Origin: Membranihabitans marinus
GTDB lineage: Bacteria > Bacteroidota > Bacteroidia > Chitinophagales > Saprospiraceae
Assembly (NCBI RefSeq): GCF_019802045.1
Contig: NZ_JAHVHU010000001.1
Span: 1-64,000 of the forward strand
Direction: 5' to 3'
DNA: 64,000 bases
Part shown: one piece after another, positions 44,496 through 54,317 of the stretch
Position numbering within the stretch: the stretch's first letter is position 1
How the letters are laid out: each line of letters begins with the position of its first letter
Made by a program: the position numbers and the translations under genes
The notes under the pieces: generated by a model
What the model saw: the letters and a program-made list of their open reading frames with translations, nothing else
Database searches by the model: none
What the model was told of the DNA's origin: nothing

Positions 44496-44989
44496 AGTAA
44501 AGATTTCTTATTTTATAAAAAAACGGTTTCAGCGTAGGTGGATAAATCAGGAGGCTGTTGCCGTCTGCTCGTATTTCGTGACTAAATATAAACAAATAAA
44601 AAGAAACATGAAATTTGATAAGAATATCTTTTTAAGGAGCTTTTTATGCAATTGAGTGGTACTTTTAGTGGGCCTTCATTTTTTCGTCGTAGTGCAGCTG
44701 TGATTCCTAATTAAAACCATCATCAGCACGGCAGCTATGGAGGCATAGACAAAAGAAATTTGTTTTTTACTGAGTTGCACAGCATCTACTCACCGGGTTT
44801 CAAAACATCTCCAACTATGGAATGAAACCAGCTGCCTGAAAGTGCATGGGTGCTTTTCAATATAAGCGCTGTGCCATGCCGCGTACCGGGGCGCGCAATG
44901 GGCATCCCAAGGGGGAGCTTTTGTAACACAAGGGCAAACCACAATTTAAAAACTAAGCAGAATCCGGCAACGGGCTCTGCTTAGTTTTT
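44496..44989. other. 494-bp intergenic region between rnr and fadD
   Basis: No annotated gene. The part 44840-44930 is GC-rich and contains short complementary stretches, but no RNA family was recognised. A minus-strand frame around 44667-44783 encodes a short hydrophobic peptide (KKQISFVYASIAAVLMMVLI) without a convincing start. The rnr terminator closes the region. Confidence 0.35.
44948..44989 (-). terminator. Rho-independent terminator of rnr
   Basis: AAAAACTAAGCAGA (44948-44961) pairs perfectly with TCTGCTTAGTTTTT (44976-44989), with a CCGG/CGGG inner loop. It begins directly after the rnr stop and ends in a T run on the minus strand. Confidence 0.9.
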
Positions 44990-47131
44990 CTAAAACACCA
45001 AATCCATATCTACCTCTGCACGAGATACATCGACATCGATGATTTTGACCCGGAGTTTGTCCCCTACTTTCAGAACATCTTTGGATTCACGGGCGACGGC
45101 TTCCAGTCGACTTTCCGCCACATCGTAATTTTCGTCAAACCGATCGAAAGGAACCATCCCTTCACAATGGTTTTCAGTAATCTGAACAAAAACCCCACGG
45201 TCAATAATCCCGGAGACGATGCCGTCATATTCTTCACCAATGTGGCGTTTCATGAACTCTGCCTTTTTATACTTGATGGAATCCCGCTCCGCTTCCATGG
45301 CCTTTCGTTCCTGATTGGAAATGTGAACACATTGTGCCTCCAATTCCTGTTTGTTGAATCGGGTGATCTTGTCCAGGTTTTGCTGCAATATCCGGTGAGC
45401 CAGCACATCGGAATAACGACGAATAGGAGATGTGAAATGACTGTAGTTCTCAAATCCGAGACCAAAGTGTCCAATGTTGTCCGTTGAATAGACCGCTTTG
45501 GACATCATTCGAATCGCCATGGGCTGGATCATTTTCAGTGCTTCATCCGCTTTGGCCGCCTCATTAAGTCGTTTAATGGAACTTTTGATGGCTTGTGGAC
45601 TGTCCATATAGAACTGAAAGCCCATTTCTTTAAGCAACAAGGCAAAATCAGTCATTCGATCTTCATCCGGCAAATCATGAATCCGATAGATAAATGGTAC
45701 ATTGGGTTTGTCCCGATTGGCCATAAAGGTGCCGACTTGTTTGTTGGCAAGGAGCATAAATTCCTCAACCAGTAAGTGGGTGTCCAATCGTTCCTTGATC
45801 TTAATATCTATTGGCTTTTTGTCCTCATCCAGGATAATTTTTATTTCATCCGTTTCAAATTCCAGGGATGATTTTTTCATTCTGCGTTCTCGCAACGTCT
45901 TGGCGACCTTATTGAGAAGTCTAAGTTCATCTTGAAATTCATTGGTTTGATCTCCATTGATAATATCCTGCGCATCTTCATAACTAAACCGATAATCAGA
46001 ATGAATAATGCTTTTGCCGAACCAGGACTTGATGACACCGAAGTCTTTGTCCAGAACAAAAGCTGCTGAAAAAGTCATGCTGTCTTCGTTCGGTCTCAAT
46101 GAGCACAATTCGTTGGAAAGTTTCTCAGGAAGCATTGGAGCCGTCCGATCTACAAGGTATACGGAGGTGGATCGCTTGTAGGCTTCTTTGTCCAGAGCGG
46201 TGTTTGGTTTGACATAGTGGGTTACATCGGCGATATGAACCCCTATTTCAATTTGCCCGTTCTCCAGGTGTTTTAGAGAAATTGCATCATCAAAATCTTT
46301 TGCATCAAAGGGGTCTATGGTTACCGTAGCTACATCTCTGAAATCCCGACGGCGTTCCCGTTCCTTTTTGTTGAGATCAAAGTGCATTCCAGCGACTTCT
46401 TTCTCCACTTCGGCCGGAAAAATTTCACTAAAGCCTTGTTCGGCCAAAATAGATTGCATCCGAACTTCATTCATGTCATCTTCGGACAGGATCCGCTCGA
46501 TGTGTCCGATGGGACTCTTGCGGGAGGAGGTTGGCCACTTGTCCACCTTGACGATCACGGTATCCCCGTTCTTGGCTCCGTGGTTGTCATCGTCGTGCAC
46601 ATAGATGTCAAATTGTATAGAATTGTTGAGCGGCAGTACGAAGCCAAAAGATTTGCTGGATTGGTATTTTCCCACAAAGTGGGTGGTGTTTCTTTGGACG
46701 ATTTTGATGACCTCTCCGGTGTATTTGTTTTGGGATTTGCTGAGGACCATGACTTCTACACGGTCATTGTCCAGGGCACCCTTGAGTCGTTTTCGTGGGA
46801 CAAAAACATCAGATTCCAATCCATCGCTTATTATATAAGCCGAACCGTGTTTTGTCATATCGACCTTCCCTTCAAATATGCGGCTGTTTTTCACGCTGTT
46901 TTTATTGAATTTAAAACGATTCTCATTTAATTCGATGAGAAATCCTTCGTTGGACAGGTGATTCAATGCATGATTGACTGAGTCCTTATTGTTTGAGAAA
47001 GACTCCGAATGCATGATTTGTTTGGCATTATAGGTTTGTGATGGGTTTTTAAAAAATTTAGTTTTGAGCTTTTCCCTCAGGTCATCTGAGGTTAACTTCT
47101 TTGGTTTTCGATTATATTTTTTCTTCTTCAT
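44990..47131 (-). CDS. rnr: Ribonuclease R
   Basis: A 713-residue 3'-5' exoribonuclease for structured RNA. Order: N-terminal winged-helix (SEDLREKLKTKFF-like start in a Lys-rich region), two cold-shock domains (FEGKVDMTKHGSAYIIS and VGKYQSSKSFGFVLPLN), the RNB catalytic domain with TIDPFDAKDFDDAIS carrying the metal Asp residues, and a C-terminal S1 domain (YDGIVSGIIDRGVFVQI). Length is normal. The hypothetical gene at 47138-47677 lies 6 bp upstream. Confidence 0.96.
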   Translation of the reverse strand: MKKKKYNRKPKKLTSDDLREKLKTKFFKNPSQTYNAKQIMHSESFSNNKDSVNHALNHLSNEGFLIELNENRFKFNKNSVKNSRIFEGKVDMTKHGSAYIISDGLESDVFVPRKRLKGALDNDRVEVMVLSKSQNKYTGEVIKIVQRNTTHFVGKYQSSKSFGFVLPLNNSIQFDIYVHDDDNHGAKNGDTVIVKVDKWPTSSRKSPIGHIERILSEDDMNEVRMQSILAEQGFSEIFPAEVEKEVAGMHFDLNKKERERRRDFRDVATVTIDPFDAKDFDDAISLKHLENGQIEIGVHIADVTHYVKPNTALDKEAYKRSTSVYLVDRTAPMLPEKLSNELCSLRPNEDSMTFSAAFVLDKDFGVIKSWFGKSIIHSDYRFSYEDAQDIINGDQTNEFQDELRLLNKVAKTLRERRMKKSSLEFETDEIKIILDEDKKPIDIKIKERLDTHLLVEEFMLLANKQVGTFMANRDKPNVPFIYRIHDLPDEDRMTDFALLLKEMGFQFYMDSPQAIKSSIKRLNEAAKADEALKMIQPMAIRMMSKAVYSTDNIGHFGLGFENYSHFTSPIRRYSDVLAHRILQQNLDKITRFNKQELEAQCVHISNQERKAMEAERDSIKYKKAEFMKRHIGEEYDGIVSGIIDRGVFVQITENHCEGMVPFDRFDENYDVAESRLEAVARESKDVLKVGDKLRVKIIDVDVSRAEVDMDLVF

Positions 47132-47137
47132 AATTGT

Positions 47138-47677
47138 TTAATGTTCTAAGCTGATGAAACCATCAGGCGTGATTTCGAAGGTGTATTCCCGAGTGTTTTC
47201 GGGGTCGTAATCTGTTTCGTTTTTATCATTCATGGCACCTTCTACCATATGAATATTGGTGTCGTCATCGATGATGGCGATCCGAGTAATGATGTGTTCT
47301 CCATCTGATTTCATCCCTGCAATCACTTGTTGGTGGATCAGATCACCTGCATTGTTATACGTCATGACATAGTATTCGTATTCCAATAGTGCAGCCCGCC
47401 ACAAAACAATGGCAATAAAATTCTTTTCTGCCTTCAGTTGAAAACACGGGATATATTCGGTGTACTCGTCATCATTGGTTCCGATATGTGGAGTTACATA
47501 AGCTTCTAAAAGCTCTGGTTTGATGGATTTATTTTGTTTACTAAAGTCATGATGTGCATCTTTGTGCAAGGTAATCGGGAAGGAAATGGTCTGATACAGA
47601 TCGATATATTTGGTAAATAACTTAACGTTGGAAATTCGGCCCATGTGGTCTACTGTTCGCGATAATAATAAGTGCAA
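47138..47677 (-). CDS. Hypothetical protein upstream of rnr
   Basis: A 179-residue protein with no signal peptide and no family I recognise. It may begin at the first Met or at ATG 47644 (MGRISNVKLFTKY), since the first ten residues look non-coding. The sequence is mostly beta-strand-like with acidic loops (PHIGTNDDEYTEYIPCFQL, IDDDTNIHMVEGAMNDKN). It ends 6 bp before rnr and is likely co-transcribed. It is divergent from sdhC. Confidence 0.6.
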   Translation of the reverse strand: MHLLLSRTVDHMGRISNVKLFTKYIDLYQTISFPITLHKDAHHDFSKQNKSIKPELLEAYVTPHIGTNDDEYTEYIPCFQLKAEKNFIAIVLWRAALLEYEYYVMTYNNAGDLIHQQVIAGMKSDGEHIITRIAIIDDDTNIHMVEGAMNDKNETDYDPENTREYTFEITPDGFISLEH

Positions 47678-47810
47678 AACTACTGGAAATTATCTGAAAG
47701 GATTTAGATGCGTTCTAAATAATTAATTATTCTTTTGATATTGACAGGTTCACTTTGATAATTTTTAGTTTTGGACGTTAAAATACAATAATAGTAAAAA
47801 GCTGTCATAT

Positions 47811-48494
47811 ATGAATTGGTTGTCACGTTTTTTCACCTCATCGATAGGTCGAAAGCTAATCATGAGTCTGACGGGATTGTTTTTAATCCTATTTTTAGTA
47901 GTCCATTTAGTTGGGAACTTACAATTGTTGAACGAAGACGATGGTTTTTCGTTCAATACCTATGCGTATTTTATGACGCACAATGGATTGGTTAAAACGA
48001 TATCTTTTGGATTATATTTCTTTATCGTACTCCATGCCATCCAGGGAATTGTAGTCACCATCCACAATCGGAAGTCCCGTAAAAAGAATTACCGCCAACT
48101 CAATTTTCGGGAAGCGGATTTTGCTTCACGGAACATGGCTGTTTTGGGTCTGCTGATTTTGGCTTTTCTATTTATGCATATGGGGGATTTTTGGTTGAAA
48201 ATGAAGATGGGCCAACTCGATATGGTAAAATACGACGGGGTGAATTACCCGGTCAATGACCTGTATACCCGGGTCAATACCGCTTTCAGTGTTTGGTGGA
48301 TCGTGGTGCTGTACGTGATCGGACAGATCGCGTTGTTTTTTCACCTGAAGCATGGTTTTTACAGTGCTTTTCAGACCTTGGGGTGGAATCATCCAAAATA
48401 CACACCAATCATCAAAGGAATCGGATTGGTTTTTTCAGTGGTCGTGCCGCTGGGATTTGCTTTGATCCCGCTGTATATATATTTTGTAAGATAA
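47811..48494 (+). CDS. sdhC: Succinate dehydrogenase/fumarate reductase cytochrome b subunit (type B)
   Basis: A 227-residue membrane anchor with five helices that binds two b-haems and the quinone site of a type-B succinate:menaquinone oxidoreductase. Likely haem ligands are the His in VVHLVGNLQ, FIVLHAIQG, FLFMHMGDFWL and LFFHLKHGFYS. The start MNWLSRFFTSSIGRKLIMS is typical of Bacteroidota. It is followed by sdhA and sdhB in the usual C-A-B order of this phylum. Confidence 0.95.
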   Translation: MNWLSRFFTSSIGRKLIMSLTGLFLILFLVVHLVGNLQLLNEDDGFSFNTYAYFMTHNGLVKTISFGLYFFIVLHAIQGIVVTIHNRKSRKKNYRQLNFREADFASRNMAVLGLLILAFLFMHMGDFWLKMKMGQLDMVKYDGVNYPVNDLYTRVNTAFSVWWIVVLYVIGQIALFFHLKHGFYSAFQTLGWNHPKYTPIIKGIGLVFSVVVPLGFALIPLYIYFVR

Positions 48495-48506
48495 CAATTG
48501 AGTGAG

Positions 48507-50546
48507 ATGAGTACAATAGCGAAAGACAATACTGCCGAAGCAGAACAAAACATAAAACTGGATTCCAAGATTCCAGAAGGCCCCCTGGAGGAAAAGTGGG
48601 AAAATTATAAAGGGTCCATGAATTTGGTTGCTCCGAACAACAAGCGCCATCTGGAAGTCATTGTGGTGGGGACCGGATTGGCCGGATCCTCTGCAGCCGC
48701 TTCTCTGGCTGAGTTGGGGTATAAGGTCAAAGCCTATACCTTTCATGATTCACCACGACGGGCACACAGTATAGCAGCGCAGGGTGGAATTAATGCAGCT
48801 AAAAATTACCAGAATGACGGGGATAGCGTTTACCGGCTTTTTTATGACACCATCAAAGGCGGAGACTACCGTTCCCGGGAAGCCAATACGTATCGGCTGG
48901 CAGAAGTAAGCGCAAACATTATTGATCAGTGCGTCGCTCAGGGTGTCCCGTTTGCGCGGGAGTATGGCGGACTGTTAGCAAACCGTTCATTTGGTGGTGT
49001 ACAGGTATCCCGGACTTTTTATGCCCGGGGGCAAACCGGTCAGCAATTGCTTATCGGTGCCTATTCAGCGTTGTCCCGCCAGGTATCTTCAGGGCAAGTT
49101 GAATTGTTTACCAGGCACGAGGTGCTGGATATCGTTATCATCGATGGCAAAGCCCGGGGCATTATCGTCCGCAATCTGATCACAGGTGAAATTGAACGCC
49201 ATTCGGCACACGCCGTTGTATTGGCTACCGGTGGATACGGCAATGTGTTTTATTTGTCTACCAATGCCATGGGGTGTAATGTGACCGCAGCTTGGCGGGC
49301 TGTTCAACGAGGAGCTTATATGGCCAATCCATGCTATACTCAGATTCATCCAACCTGTATCCCGGTGTCTGGATCGTATCAGTCCAAACTGACACTCATG
49401 TCAGAATCATTGCGTAATGATGGACGAGTATGGGTCCCCAAAAAGAAAGAAGATGTAGAGGCTATCCGAAGTAAACAAAAATCACCGAACGATATTCCGG
49501 AAGAAGACCGGGATTATTATCTAGAACGACGGTACCCTGCGTTTGGGAATTTGGTGCCACGTGATGTGGCGAGTCGCGCTGCAAAGCAGGCTTGCGATCG
49601 GGGGTATGGGGTAAACGCGACAGGATTGGCTGTATTTCTGGATTTTAATGCAGCGATTGAACGGTATGGAAAAGCAGCAGCGCATCAGCATGGAATTCAC
49701 AACCCAGATGCATCGACCATCCGCAAGTATGGCGTAGAAGTGATCGAGCAAAAATATGGCAATCTCTTTGAAATGTACGAAAAAATCACGGGCGATGATC
49801 CTTATAGAACACCGATGATGATCTACCCCGCTGTTCATTATACCATGGGTGGACTCTGGGTCGATTATAATCTTCAGACCAATGTAGATGGTCTATTTGC
49901 ATTGGGTGAATGTAATTTTTCTGACCACGGTGCTAACAGGCTCGGAGCCTCCGCACTGATGCAGGGCCTGGCCGATGGCTATTTTGTGATACCCTATACC
50001 ATTGGACAGTTTTTGTCCCAAGAAATACAAACCCCTCCGATTCCCAATGATACGCCGGAGTTTTTGAAAGCAGAGAAAGAAGTAAATGAACGGATCGATC
50101 GTTTGATGGATATCAATGGTGAGGTATCTGTGGATACTTTTCATCGGGAACTGGGACACATTATGTGGGAATATTGCGGGATGGCACGAAATCGAGAGGG
50201 ACTTCTGAAAGGCCGGGCCATGATTCGAGAACTCAGAGACCGGTATTGGAAAGAGGTTTATATTCCGGGTGATCGAAATGAATTCAACCCCGAGTTGGAA
50301 AAAGCACTGCGGGTGGCGGACTTTATGGAAATGGGCGAACTGATGATTCTCGATGCCCTGGACCGGGAAGAATCGGCCGGCGGACACTTCCGAGAAGAGT
50401 ACCAGACCGAAGACGGTGAAGCCTTACGACGGGATGAAGAATACGCCTATGTTTCAGCCTGGGAATGGGATGAAGAGGAGCCGGAACTGCATAAAGAAAA
50501 ACTAGTATTTGAAAATGTTGAACTGAAGGTGCGGAGTTATAAATAG
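48507..50546 (+). CDS. sdhA: Succinate dehydrogenase flavoprotein subunit
   Basis: About 679 residues. TTG 48498 precedes ATG 48507 by three codons and I chose ATG. The FAD fold reads [20 protein letters not shown], and the covalent-flavin His is in [17 protein letters not shown]. The active-site segment is in HPTCIPVSG and the later [13 protein letters not shown]. The protein oxidises succinate to fumarate on the cytoplasmic side of the membrane. It starts 12 bp after sdhC. Length is typical of Bacteroidota/epsilon-type (long) SdhA. Confidence 0.97.
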   Translation: MSTIAKDNTAEAEQNIKLDSKIPEGPLEEKWENYKGSMNLVAPNNKRHLEVIVVGTGLAGSSAAASLAELGYKVKAYTFHDSPRRAHSIAAQGGINAAKNYQNDGDSVYRLFYDTIKGGDYRSREANTYRLAEVSANIIDQCVAQGVPFAREYGGLLANRSFGGVQVSRTFYARGQTGQQLLIGAYSALSRQVSSGQVELFTRHEVLDIVIIDGKARGIIVRNLITGEIERHSAHAVVLATGGYGNVFYLSTNAMGCNVTAAWRAVQRGAYMANPCYTQIHPTCIPVSGSYQSKLTLMSESLRNDGRVWVPKKKEDVEAIRSKQKSPNDIPEEDRDYYLERRYPAFGNLVPRDVASRAAKQACDRGYGVNATGLAVFLDFNAAIERYGKAAAHQHGIHNPDASTIRKYGVEVIEQKYGNLFEMYEKITGDDPYRTPMMIYPAVHYTMGGLWVDYNLQTNVDGLFALGECNFSDHGANRLGASALMQGLADGYFVIPYTIGQFLSQEIQTPPIPNDTPEFLKAEKEVNERIDRLMDINGEVSVDTFHRELGHIMWEYCGMARNREGLLKGRAMIRELRDRYWKEVYIPGDRNEFNPELEKALRVADFMEMGELMILDALDREESAGGHFREEYQTEDGEALRRDEEYAYVSAWEWDEEEPELHKEKLVFENVELKVRSYK

Positions 50547-50648
50547 AGAAGCATCAGATTACCTGATCATCCATTGTGATGAAAAGAGGCGGAAAGTCTT
50601 CAACGCTGACCGCAAACATATACAATAAGAGTAAAAAACGTACGAAGC

Positions 50649-51404
50649 ATGAAACTTACGCTAAAAATATGGAGGCAAAAAGACAGGGAGGAAACCGGAG
50701 GGTTCGAAACCTACCAGGTCGAGGCCAGTGAAGAGATGTCATTTTTGGAAATGCTGGATGTGCTCAATCAAGAGTTGATTGAACAAAAAAAAGAACCCGT
50801 CGCTTTTGACCATGATTGCCGGGAAGGAATCTGCGGCACCTGTGGAATGATGATTAACGGACAGCCACATGGTCCACTAAAAGCAACGACCACCTGTCAA
50901 CTACATATGCGACACTTTAACGATGGCGAAACCATCCTGATCGAACCATTCCGAGCAAACTCCTTTCCGGTAGTCAAGGATTTGGTCGTTGACCGTTCCG
51001 CTTTTGACCGGATTATTCAAGCGGGAGGTTATATTTCGGTGGATACCGGACAGGCGCCCGATGGGAATGTTATTCCAATCGAAAAAGATCAGGCATCCAG
51101 TGCATTTGATGCAGCGGCATGTATCGGGTGTGGAGCCTGTGTTGCAGCATGTCCTAATGCCAGTGCGGTCTTGTTTACCGGTGCCAAAGTGTCTCACTTA
51201 ACACAATTGCCTCAGGGAGATGTGGAGTCCAAACGTCGGGTACAACGCATGGTAGCGCAAATGAACAAAGAAGGATTTGGAAACTGTTCGAACATTAGCG
51301 CATGTGAAGCGGAATGTCCCAAAGAGATCAGCGTGGCTAATATCGCACGGATGAACCGAGAATACATCAGCAGCTCTTTTTCAACAGATAAAGTGATGGA
51401 CTAA
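50649..51404 (+). CDS. sdhB: Succinate dehydrogenase iron-sulfur subunit
   Basis: A 251-residue protein carrying electrons from FAD to the haem subunit. The 2Fe-2S ligands are in [10 protein letters not shown] (Cys57, Cys62, Cys65) plus the later TTCQL. The 4Fe-4S/3Fe-4S set is [12 protein letters not shown] and [14 protein letters not shown]. It lies 102 bp after sdhA, a longer gap than between C and A. A terminator follows at 51628. Confidence 0.97.
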   Translation: MKLTLKIWRQKDREETGGFETYQVEASEEMSFLEMLDVLNQELIEQKKEPVAFDHDCREGICGTCGMMINGQPHGPLKATTTCQLHMRHFNDGETILIEPFRANSFPVVKDLVVDRSAFDRIIQAGGYISVDTGQAPDGNVIPIEKDQASSAFDAAACIGCGACVAACPNASAVLFTGAKVSHLTQLPQGDVESKRRVQRMVAQMNKEGFGNCSNISACEAECPKEISVANIARMNREYISSSFSTDKVMD

Positions 51405-51866
51405 GATCCGCCAAGACCGGCTTTGAATCGCTGAACAACTATTGAAAAACCCAGCTAAGAGCCATCAATTAGTTTATCGATGGAATGAATATACCATGGT
51501 TTGCCCGAGGTATAATTGATGGCTATCCCGTAGTACAATCATAGATTTTTCAGATAAAAGTTAATGTAAGGTGAATTTTGAGTCATCTAGTTGAAAGTTC
51601 TTAGATTTGTCTTATCCCATTTACCAGGTCCCCCGGGAGAGATGATCTATCTTGGATTTTATATCTCATTTTATCCAAAACTACTCGGGGGACTTTTTTT
51701 CTTAAAGCATTAATTACCAGCAGTATCCTCCACGCTTAGAAACATGGGGCCAGACCGTATGTAACATTTCACACAGGCGGGAGTCGATGCAACATGGATC
51801 CTTGTTGAACGTTGGTCTATCATGAAATCATCGTATAATAAATCTCACTATTTGTAAATTCACTCT
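51405..51866. other. 462-bp intergenic region with sdh terminator
   Basis: No gene seen. It holds the terminator at 51628-51700. The remaining sequence is AT-rich and without a clear repeat; the promoter of the dehydrogenase gene at 51867 should lie in its last 100 bp. Confidence 0.5.
51628..51700 (+). terminator. Terminator after sdhCAB
   Basis: GTCCCCC (51628-51634) pairs with GGGGGAC (51687-51693), followed by a run of seven T. The loop is long (about 50 nt) and contains weaker internal pairing. Confidence 0.65.
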
Positions 51867-54287
51867 ATGATTCGGTTTTTACTTTTTCTGTGTTTCATAA
51901 TGGGAGTTCCTGGGCTGTTCGCACAGAAATTACCCGATGGGTTTTATTTGGAAGAAGTGACCAGTCAGATCAATTATCCGGTGGGCATAGCACACACGGG
52001 AACCGAAGATTCGTATGTATGGACCCAGGATGGAATGGTCTGGTTGGTCACGGAGGGTGAATTAAATGACCAGCCCGTATTGGATATTTCGGAGGAGGTG
52101 GGGTTTTGGAGTGATCACGGCATGCTGGGACTTGCCCTTCACCCCGATTTCAAGAACAATGGTTGGATCTACTTAATGTATGTCGTAGATCGACACCATC
52201 TTAACCATGCCGGTACACCCCGGTATGACAACAAAATAAATGACTATAATAATGCCACCATTGGTCGGATTACACGGTATACTGTTGATCCGTCGGACCG
52301 CAGTCAAATCATGAAAGATAGCCGAAAAGTGATTGTTGGACAGACTCCTCAGGATGGGATTCCGATCACCACGACATCTCATGGCATAGGTACCTTATTA
52401 TTTGGTCGCGATACCAGCTTGCTTTTCTCTGTGGGAGATGGAAGTGCGCCGGGGAAAGATTTTGTTGGTCAACCCCCTTTCCCCAACCTAGCATTTGATC
52501 AACAGGCCCTAAAGGACGGGATTATTACCGAAGCGGAGAACATCGGCGCGTACCGTTCTCAGTATCTGAATACGTATTGTGGGAAAATACTAAGAATTAA
52601 CCCTGATACTGGAGCAGGTTTGGCTTCCAATCCGTTTTATGACTCTGATCGTGCTGATGAACCCATTTCCAAGGTTTGGGCATTGGGGTTCCGGAATCCT
52701 TTTCGGATGACGCGCTATCCTGATATTGCTGCTGCCGGACCAAGATCCGGCCCTGGAAACATTTTAGTGGGTGATGTGGGTGACTGGAGCTGGGAAGAGA
52801 TTAATATCGTTGATGGTCCGGGATTGAACTACGGTTGGCCGGTTTATCAGGGAATCGAATCGTATTACTTGTTTCGAGACAAAAAGGTACCGAACTATGA
52901 AGCTAATATTCCTGAGAACCGATGTGGTCAAACCCATTTTTACTTCAAGGATCTTATCGTGCAATCCCGGAAAGATCATAGTGCTAAATTCGTGCATCCT
53001 TGTGGTCCGGGTGTCGCTATTCCTGACTCTGTTCCTTTGTTTGTGCATCAGCGGCCTGCTCTTTCGTATGTTAATTGGATCAGTGATACGGTTACGACTC
53101 AGACGCCGGGATATACGGAATCCGGTGAGTCCAGAGCGGTGGGCATTCATGACCCATCCTCAACGATAGAACATGGCGTTGATTTTAGTGGAAGCTCCAC
53201 CATCGCCGGTGTTTTTTATACGCTGGACGGATATCCGGATACGATGAAAAATGCTTATTTTCATGGTGATTTTCAGGGCTGGTTGCGGGTGCTAAATTTT
53301 GACAATGATCACCAGGTGACCGCTATTGAGGAATGGTCAAATGATATTGGGGGAGTAGTTCACATATCTGAAAATCCCTATGATGAGAATATTTATATTG
53401 TTACACATGATCCGCATCGTATTCAGCGGTTGCGGTTTGAAGGCAACCGGAAGCCCGTCATTGTAAGCACCCCGGATACCATCTATGGCCCAGCACCGCT
53501 CACTGTGACTTTTGATGCCTCTGGGTCCTATGACCCGGAAGGCGATTCTCTTTCTTTTTTGTGGGATTTCGGTGGTCGTGATTCGAGTACCAAAGCGGTG
53601 ACTGAACATACCTTTGTCAGCGATGAACCACAATCCTTTGAGGTTCAGCTCGCGGTATCTGATCAATTTGGGGCAACGACCCGAAAGAAGATTTTTGTTT
53701 CCGTCAATAATACACCGCCTAAAGTAAACATCACGAGTATCAGTGTCGGTGATCAATACAGTCTCCGTCAACCCACTGAGTGGCCGTTGGAAGCTGAGGT
53801 TTCTGATGAAGAGCACGGACAGGAATCTTTGACGTATGACTGGCGCGTTTTCCTACATCACAACACCCATTTCCATCAGGAAGCTCAGTATGATACCAGA
53901 TCCGGAGTGGCGCTTATTGAACCATTGGGCTGTGGCATAGAAACCTATTACTACCGGATACAGCTGTCGGTCGAAGACCCGCTGGGATTGCGGACGACTC
54001 AGGAAAAATTGATCCATCCGAATTGTGATGAAATCGAGCCTGAGTTCCGAACATATCCCAATCCGGCCGGTCGTTACCTTATTTTAGAAGCAGGTGCAAA
54101 GCAATCGGATCAAGTGAACGTGTTTATTCATGATTTGAATGGCCGGCTTCAATTTAAATCAGAAGCTGATATCCGTGAAGGAGAAAAAGTTAGACTGGAT
54201 TTGCCGATACTGCCCCCCGGTTTTTACATTATGCAGATGGTGGGAAAAAACTTCAGGATCCATCGAAAAGTGGCATTAGGGTTTTAA
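51867..54287 (+). CDS. Secreted PQQ-type glucose/sorbosone dehydrogenase with PKD and type IX sorting domains
   Basis: An 806-residue secreted protein. The signal peptide ends GLFAQ. Residues about 25-510 are a six-bladed soluble aldose dehydrogenase (GSDH) propeller: HGMLGLALHPDFKNNGWIYL, LFSVGDGSAPGKDF and WALGFRNPFRMTRYPD. Residues about 525-620 are a PKD/Ig-like domain (VTFDASGSYDPEGDSLSFLW) followed by a second Ig-like segment. The last 80 residues are a type IX C-terminal sorting domain (YPNPAGRYLILEAG, ending RIHRKVALGF). The protein is thus predicted to oxidise a sugar at the cell surface. PQQ synthesis genes are not in the window. It has its own unit, followed 30 bp later by the EEP gene. 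Confidence 0.9.
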   Translation: MIRFLLFLCFIMGVPGLFAQKLPDGFYLEEVTSQINYPVGIAHTGTEDSYVWTQDGMVWLVTEGELNDQPVLDISEEVGFWSDHGMLGLALHPDFKNNGWIYLMYVVDRHHLNHAGTPRYDNKINDYNNATIGRITRYTVDPSDRSQIMKDSRKVIVGQTPQDGIPITTTSHGIGTLLFGRDTSLLFSVGDGSAPGKDFVGQPPFPNLAFDQQALKDGIITEAENIGAYRSQYLNTYCGKILRINPDTGAGLASNPFYDSDRADEPISKVWALGFRNPFRMTRYPDIAAAGPRSGPGNILVGDVGDWSWEEINIVDGPGLNYGWPVYQGIESYYLFRDKKVPNYEANIPENRCGQTHFYFKDLIVQSRKDHSAKFVHPCGPGVAIPDSVPLFVHQRPALSYVNWISDTVTTQTPGYTESGESRAVGIHDPSSTIEHGVDFSGSSTIAGVFYTLDGYPDTMKNAYFHGDFQGWLRVLNFDNDHQVTAIEEWSNDIGGVVHISENPYDENIYIVTHDPHRIQRLRFEGNRKPVIVSTPDTIYGPAPLTVTFDASGSYDPEGDSLSFLWDFGGRDSSTKAVTEHTFVSDEPQSFEVQLAVSDQFGATTRKKIFVSVNNTPPKVNITSISVGDQYSLRQPTEWPLEAEVSDEEHGQESLTYDWRVFLHHNTHFHQEAQYDTRSGVALIEPLGCGIETYYYRIQLSVEDPLGLRTTQEKLIHPNCDEIEPEFRTYPNPAGRYLILEAGAKQSDQVNVFIHDLNGRLQFKSEADIREGEKVRLDLPILPPGFYIMQMVGKNFRIHRKVALGF

Positions 54288-54317
54288 CAACAGCCGATTT
54301 TGAGCTTTCCTTAAATT

